A stretch of 9,508 nucleotides of DNA from assembly GCA_963609805.1 (NCBI GenBank), contig CAVDLN010000069.1:1-9508 (forward strand), given 5' to 3'. Position 1 is the first letter of the stretch. Every line of letters begins with the position of its first letter. The notes below the pieces were generated by a model. It had not been told where the DNA came from and made no database searches. It worked only from the letters and a program-made list of their open reading frames with translations. This document shows, in pieces, positions 5,387-9,508 of the stretch. Source of the DNA: CAMEON01 sp963609805. GTDB lineage: Bacteria; Bacillota; Clostridia; Oscillospirales; CAG-272. The position numbers and the translations under genes were made by a program.

Positions 5387-7687
5387 GTATCTGCTCCATG
5401 CGTCCCGGTAAGCGGTATACGCCGCGCGCCGTCTCTCATCCAGTGTGCGCTCCTCCTGCCATTCCTGCACGGCGCGGCGATACATGACCGCAGTCGCATT
5501 ATCGGCCGGTCCGTCCGTCGCTTCCTGCCCATCCTCTCCGCCTTCCCGGTAAACAGCGCTGCGCAGGCAGACAAACTGCCATTCAAAGTTGTCCGCCACG
5601 GAACGGATGCACCGCCGAACGGCATCGTGCGAGGCTATCCGGTCCTTCAGCCGCTTTATTTCCTCCGACAGCACCGCCAGCATATCCAGCGCTGCCGCGA
5701 ACTTCTCCCCCGCTCCCGCGGTCACGGCCTCTCTGCAGGCAGAAAAAGTCTCCGACGGCACCGTTCCGTCCTGCAGCATCAGCCACATTCCGGAGAACAG
5801 ACCGCCGGGTGCGGCATCCATGCCGAACAGCTTCTCCCTCTCGGCTGTATAAGCCGTCTGCAGGGATACAAAGTTTCCGGCATCGGACGGCGCTCCCGTT
5901 CCCCATGCCGTGCCGACGGCAGACAGGCTTCCGGTCAGTTTCCCGCCGGCTGTATTCAGAAAATTCGGGCAGCTTTCCGCATTGCATCTTCCCAGTATCC
6001 AGTTTTCTCCTTCCCGCTCCGCACGTGCAAGGCAGTCGGAAAGCAGAGACTTCAGGTCGGTAAGAGCCGCACGCCGGGTCCGCAAAACCTGCTCCAGGCG
6101 GTGATTCAGATCAAGACAGCACCGGTACTGCTCCTCCGCCCGCGCCGCCTCCTCCGCCGGAATATCCGTTCTCCCGGGTGCGCCGGGGGTGCACAACAGC
6201 GGGCGAAGCGTTATCCAATGCTCCGACAAAAATTCCCGCATCAGCAGGCGGCTTTGCGCAATCCGCCCGCGGGGCGCATCATTCGCGGCATCGAAGCGGC
6301 GGAACTCCCGGTACACATCCTCCGCCGTCAGAGTGCGAAAGAGCGTGCCGCGGCTCTCCGTCCGCGCCACCATACGCGCCTCCTCTTTCAGGTGCAGCTC
6401 CCCATCTCTCCCGGTATCCATTCCGTTCAGATATTTGCGGGCAAGCCGTTCCAGCGCGGCAGCCGTCTTTTCCCGTATGTCCGACCTGGTCTCCAGCAGG
6501 TCACGGACAAACTTTCTTTCCGCCTCCGCGCGCGAGAGGCCTTCCGTGCGCAGATCCGGGTCATAGCCCTCCGGCAGCAAGGCCGCATCCTGCTCCAGCA
6601 CATGCAGGCGATCATCGCAGGCATCCCGGAATTCCTCATATCCGGACCGGACACCCGTGAGAACCGTCGCGGCTCCCGATACGTCCGCCTCGCCGGCAGC
6701 CAGATCCGCCAGCTCCTGCGCTGCGCGAACCCCTATCTCCTGTTCCACGGCGGATGCGGAAACAATACGCAGAAGGCGCTCCTCCAGCCGCATCCGCTCC
6801 CGCACCGGGGCAGCGCCCTTCTCAGCAATTCCTATTCTGAACGGAGCGCAGACACTGTCCGACAGCAGAAACAAGGCAAACGGCTCCCTGTGGCAGAGCG
6901 TCTGCCTGCTTCCCTTCACGGTATCGCTCACGCCCGGCGATATGCGCCCGGTGCTTTGTATCCACAGCGGAAACAGACCTTCCCCGTCCAGCAGGAAAAC
7001 CCGGAAATCCCCTGCCGCAAATATCTCCAGCGTGTAATTTCCGTCCCCCTCGTCGGGAGTCAGACGGCAGGCACCGAAGGAAACATCGAAAAATTCCGGG
7101 CTGACTGCCCGCAGTCCGCGCCGTCTGCGCACACTTCCCGCATCATCCGATTCGATTACATACTTGCGAAAGCTTTCCAGTGCCCCGGATATGCGCAGTC
7201 CCAGCTCAGCGCATGCGTCGTCGGCAGAGATGTCCCCGTGTCCGCCTCCTGTGTCGGAGAGGTACTCCGTACCGACAGCCTCCGCCAGAGCCGCACAGAA
7301 CCTTGCCAACGGATGCTCGCGCTGACTCGTGCAGTCCCCGAATGTCATGCCGAGGATGTCCTCACTTACCCCGTCTGCGGAAAGCATGGGGAACGTCTCA
7401 CGAATCAGATTTTTCACGCCTCCGCCGCAGGCCGTATACAGCGGTATGCTGACCCCACCTCCCGCGGAATACCCGCCCGCCGCCGTCAGAAGATACCTTG
7501 AGGCGGCAGGCACGGCATCCGTCAGCAGCCCGTAGGCAGCCGGGCTTCCGCACAGGAAGGTCGTCTGTATCCATTGCGGGGCGGCCTGCACGCGCTCCGT
7601 CTCCGCCTCCTCCGTCTGTATGCCCGGGTCGGGACCGCCTGCGACCCCGATCCAATCCGGCAATCTTTCCTCTGCCTCTGCATTCAT
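5372..7687 (-). CDS. unknown 771-residue protein with a PP2C-phosphatase-like N-terminal half and long helical C-terminal extension
   Basis: I do not recognise this protein as a member of a named family. A GAGGTG ribosome site (7695-7700) lies 7 nt before the ATG at 7687 and supports the start. Residues about 38-345 show scattered PP2C-like motifs in the usual order: LLTAAGGYSAGGG (66-78, where PP2C has a DGxGG motif), IFAAGDFRVFLLDGEG (222-237, like the GDSR-YLL strand), FALFLLSDSV (270-279, like the SDGV metal site) and LADLAAGEADVSGAATVL (326-343, like the final A-x(n)-DDATV motif). Asp227 and Asp276 are kept, but the first Asp and the last Asp pair appear to be replaced by small residues. 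If the fold is right it may be an inactive or altered phosphatase. Residues 345-771 are highly charged, helix-rich and partly coiled-coil-like (about 380-420, 510-560, 655-690, 735-768). No signal peptide or membrane segment is seen, so it should be cytoplasmic. It sits between a glycosidase gene and a flavin-reductase gene in the same direction. The CDS is sure; the PP2C relation is weak inference. Confidence 0.6.
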   Translation of the reverse strand: MNAEAEERLPDWIGVAGGPDPGIQTEEAETERVQAAPQWIQTTFLCGSPAAYGLLTDAVPAASRYLLTAAGGYSAGGGVSIPLYTACGGGVKNLIRETFPMLSADGVSEDILGMTFGDCTSQREHPLARFCAALAEAVGTEYLSDTGGGHGDISADDACAELGLRISGALESFRKYVIESDDAGSVRRRRGLRAVSPEFFDVSFGACRLTPDEGDGNYTLEIFAAGDFRVFLLDGEGLFPLWIQSTGRISPGVSDTVKGSRQTLCHREPFALFLLSDSVCAPFRIGIAEKGAAPVRERMRLEERLLRIVSASAVEQEIGVRAAQELADLAAGEADVSGAATVLTGVRSGYEEFRDACDDRLHVLEQDAALLPEGYDPDLRTEGLSRAEAERKFVRDLLETRSDIREKTAAALERLARKYLNGMDTGRDGELHLKEEARMVARTESRGTLFRTLTAEDVYREFRRFDAANDAPRGRIAQSRLLMREFLSEHWITLRPLLCTPGAPGRTDIPAEEAARAEEQYRCCLDLNHRLEQVLRTRRAALTDLKSLLSDCLARAEREGENWILGRCNAESCPNFLNTAGGKLTGSLSAVGTAWGTGAPSDAGNFVSLQTAYTAEREKLFGMDAAPGGLFSGMWLMLQDGTVPSETFSACREAVTAGAGEKFAAALDMLAVLSEEIKRLKDRIASHDAVRRCIRSVADNFEWQFVCLRSAVYREGGEDGQEATDGPADNATAVMYRRAVQEWQEERTLDERRRAAYTAYRDAWSRYLRDK

Positions 7688-7721
7688 TTCGCATCACCTC
7701 TTTTTGATGTTTCCCGCTTTC

Positions 7722-7749
7722 CGGCATCCGCCGCATGGGCAGGATGCCG
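7722..7749 (-). other. hairpin in the glycosidase/771-residue-protein spacer
   Basis: CGGCATCC (7722-7729) and GGATGCCG (7742-7749) form a perfect 8-bp stem. A further 3-bp GCC/GGC pairing inside it leaves a 5-nt loop and one bulged base. No T-run follows on either strand, so it is not a normal intrinsic terminator. In the minus-strand transcript it would stand about 35 nt before the start codon at 7687. It might act as an mRNA stability or processing element between the two genes. Confidence 0.4.
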
Positions 7750-7781
7750 TCCGTCCGCGTCACCGCGCGCCTGCCCGTCCG

Positions 7782-7802
7782 TTAGCCGTTAACCGTCAAC
7801 CG
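7782..7802. repeat. three heptamer repeats across the glycosidase stop codon
   Basis: On the minus strand, imperfect heptamers CGGTTGA, CGGTTAA and CGGCTAA follow one another, covering the last codons and the TAA stop (7789-7791) of the glycosidase gene. The unit length is not a multiple of three, so a copy gain or loss would alter the C-terminal residues and stop position. The array is short and may be chance. Confidence 0.6.
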
Positions 7803-9508
7803 TAAATGTGGGAATAATCTCCACACGGCCAATGTTTTCACCGGTCAGTTCCAGGCAGAGCACGCCGTCCGCATCCACGGCCGCGCAATAGCTCTCGGCC
7901 GAACCGTCCGCCGCATACAGAGTAACTCTGAAATTCTCAAAGCGCGGCGGCTGATAGTGCAGCGTCATGGCAAGCGTTCCGTCCCTGCAGGCAATCGTCA
8001 GACTGCCGTTTCTGTTCTCCTCCAGCCCGTAGGCGTGTCCGCCATAGGTCGTGGAGGTCACGCCCATACTCTCATAGGTGTCGTTGAACGAGGGCGATAC
8101 ATGCAGCCCGTCCGACTCGGCACTCACGCCCATCAGCCCGTAGAAATACGCCGTCGGCACAAGACCGCTCTCCGGAAATTCTCCGTTGAGACCTTCCAGC
8201 CAGTTTGTGGAGCCGGACACCGCAGCGTCCGATTTGAGACGATTGAATTCATACACCCGCGCTATCTGCGCGTACCGATCCGTAACCGCCTGCGCCCCCT
8301 GATACTTCAGGCGCGCCATCAGCTCATAGAACACGGGGTAGAAAATATATCCTCCGTTTTCGCAATGCGCACCGTAGGCGGCGGAGCCGAACGGATTAAT
8401 CCCCTCGGGGCCGTGCCACCACACCAGACCGGTTTTCCGGTTTTCCTCGTTGTTGATGGCAACCGTGTTGGTGACTGCCGCCAGCCGCAGGTTTCTGTCA
8501 AATTTTTTGATATTTCTCCACTGGCTTGTACCGTACATTACTTTCAGGTAGGACAGGATATCCTCCCCCGTGCGGGTATCCCCCTCAACCGTGCGGGTGC
8601 CGTCAATCCATGAAAAAACAGATTCTGCACGGTCCCCGTCTCCAAGTCCGTACTTCAGCGCCTCGAAATTCAGGAAAGTCAGTCCGTAGTCCACGGAATT
8701 GCCGTCAACGTCAATGCAGGCGATGTACCGCCCCGTCGTGTCCGACCAGAATGTACTGTCGTATTTCTCCTTTATCGTCCTACTCAGCTCGGTCAGCGCC
8801 GGAATATTGTCGAGATACTCGCCGCCCAGCATTCCGTAAATGCCGATCATGGCCTGCGCCGCTTCGTAAAACAGTGCGCTTTCGTAGGCATCCAGATTGC
8901 CGAAGCAGAGATTGTCCCAGTAGTTGGAGGAGGCGGAATTCGGAAGGCCGGTGTTGTCCCAGCAGGTCTTGCCTGTGGCATTCACATAGTCAAAGCGGGA
9001 GCTTCCGTCCGCTGTCAGATAGGTTGAATCCTCCGTCAGACGGATAAGTCCCTCCTCGCCGTGCAGGCTGTAGTAAATATAGTTCCACGCAGCCTCCGTC
9101 TTTTCCAGAACCGTGCGTCCCCGGGAGGCATCCAATGCGGCATACTCGCCGCCTGCCGTGCTGCTGTCCCGGCTGTTCAGAAATTCCGTGCTGTTTTCCC
9201 AGCTGATGACATCGTACACGGCTGCTATATAGCGGAAGGTGCCGTCATAATGCAGGCAGTAGGTATCGCTGACCTGCCAGTAGGGGTAAGTCGACCATGA
9301 CCACATATAGCCGTTCTCCGTCTGCGGGAAGGACCGAATCTTTCCCTTCAGATCGTTGATATAGCCTGTGTCGCCGCTCCACATAATCTTCTCGGACATC
9401 CATTCGAAATACGTCGGCTCGTTTCCGAAGCGGTACACCAGACTCTGGCCGTCGTCAACGGCACCGAACATATGCCACATGGCGTTGCAGACATAGGCAA
9501 CGCTGTCG
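7789..9508 (-). CDS. six-hairpin (alpha/alpha)6 glycoside hydrolase, C-terminal part (5' end outside window)
   Basis: The frame is open from the right edge to the stop at 7789, giving 572 visible residues. An ATG at 9480 is internal, because nine more codons upstream (DSVAYVCNA) read smoothly and no ribosome site is present. Features typical of six-hairpin glycosidases include aromatic-rich repeats such as NYWDNLCFGNLDAYESALFY (186-205 counted from the Met at 9480), DYGLTFLNFEALKYGLG (264-280), GLVWWHGPEGINPFG (351-365) and ENGGYIFYPVFYELMARL (374-391). The ENGG segment recalls the NGG catalytic-core motifs of related (alpha/alpha)6 families. A C-terminal beta-sandwich (about 450-563) closes the protein, as in GH78, GH94 and GH65 relatives. 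The exact CAZy family is not clear to me; alpha-L-rhamnosidase-like and amylo-alpha-1,6-glucosidase-like enzymes are both possible. Secretion cannot be judged without the N-terminus. It is the first visible gene of the minus-strand set and is followed after 101 nt by the 771-residue protein. Confidence 0.7.
   Translation of the reverse strand, partial: DSVAYVCNAMWHMFGAVDDGQSLVYRFGNEPTYFEWMSEKIMWSGDTGYINDLKGKIRSFPQTENGYMWSWSTYPYWQVSDTYCLHYDGTFRYIAAVYDVISWENSTEFLNSRDSSTAGGEYAALDASRGRTVLEKTEAAWNYIYYSLHGEEGLIRLTEDSTYLTADGSSRFDYVNATGKTCWDNTGLPNSASSNYWDNLCFGNLDAYESALFYEAAQAMIGIYGMLGGEYLDNIPALTELSRTIKEKYDSTFWSDTTGRYIACIDVDGNSVDYGLTFLNFEALKYGLGDGDRAESVFSWIDGTRTVEGDTRTGEDILSYLKVMYGTSQWRNIKKFDRNLRLAAVTNTVAINNEENRKTGLVWWHGPEGINPFGSAAYGAHCENGGYIFYPVFYELMARLKYQGAQAVTDRYAQIARVYEFNRLKSDAAVSGSTNWLEGLNGEFPESGLVPTAYFYGLMGVSAESDGLHVSPSFNDTYESMGVTSTTYGGHAYGLEENRNGSLTIACRDGTLAMTLHYQPPRFENFRVTLYAADGSAESYCAAVDADGVLCLELTGENIGRVEIIPTFTVDG

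Noticed and set aside
5627..7501. Very long plus-strand open frame (624 codons) opposite the 771-residue gene
   Set aside because: It has low-complexity, Arg/Ser/Pro/Gln-rich composition typical of antisense frames in GC-rich DNA, no good ribosome site and no recognisable motifs. The minus-strand frame is longer, has a good ribosome site and fits its neighbours.

Overview
The window looks like part of a carbohydrate-utilisation region from a GC-rich anaerobic member of the Bacillota (Clostridia-like, for example a gut or rumen bacterium). This placement is an inference. It rests on strong AGGAGG-type ribosome sites, a near-consensus sigma-70 promoter, a lipoprotein-type CE4 deacetylase, and cytoplasmic-looking rhamnosidase-type glycosidases without signal peptides. 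No RNA gene, insertion sequence or CRISPR array was seen.

Layout, left to right. (1) Positions 1-1195, minus strand: the N-terminal 398 residues of a GH106-type alpha-L-rhamnosidase-like enzyme, cut by the left edge. (2) Positions 1196-1514: a 319-nt divergent intergenic region. It holds a promoter for each flanking gene, a 15-bp inverted repeat and an octamer tandem repeat. (3) Positions 1515-3743, plus strand: a complete 742-residue GH78-type alpha-L-rhamnosidase. (4) Positions 3754-3789: a symmetrical bidirectional terminator between convergent genes. (5) Positions 3805-9508, minus strand: four genes in the same direction. In transcription order they are the C-terminal 572 residues of a six-hairpin glycosidase (cut by the right edge), a 771-residue protein of unknown function with faint PP2C-phosphatase resemblance, a flavin-reductase-family protein, and a CE4 polysaccharide deacetylase with a lipoprotein-like leader.

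How the genes may work together: two different rhamnosidase-type families read divergently from one control region suggest degradation of a rhamnose-containing glycan or plant glycoside. Neither visible N-terminus has a secretion signal, so the substrate is probably an imported oligosaccharide. The CE4 enzyme would act outside the membrane, removing acetyl groups from a glycan or from the cell wall. The minus-strand set is closely spaced (101, 57 and 25 nt) with no terminator between members, so it may be an operon. Its functions (glycosidase, PP2C-like protein, flavin reductase, deacetylase) do not form an obvious pathway.

The least explained item is the 771-residue protein. Its N-terminal half has PP2C-like motifs in the right order but seems to lack some metal-binding aspartates, and its C-terminal half is a long charged helical extension. 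The octamer repeat just upstream of the GH78 promoter is the most interesting non-coding feature.
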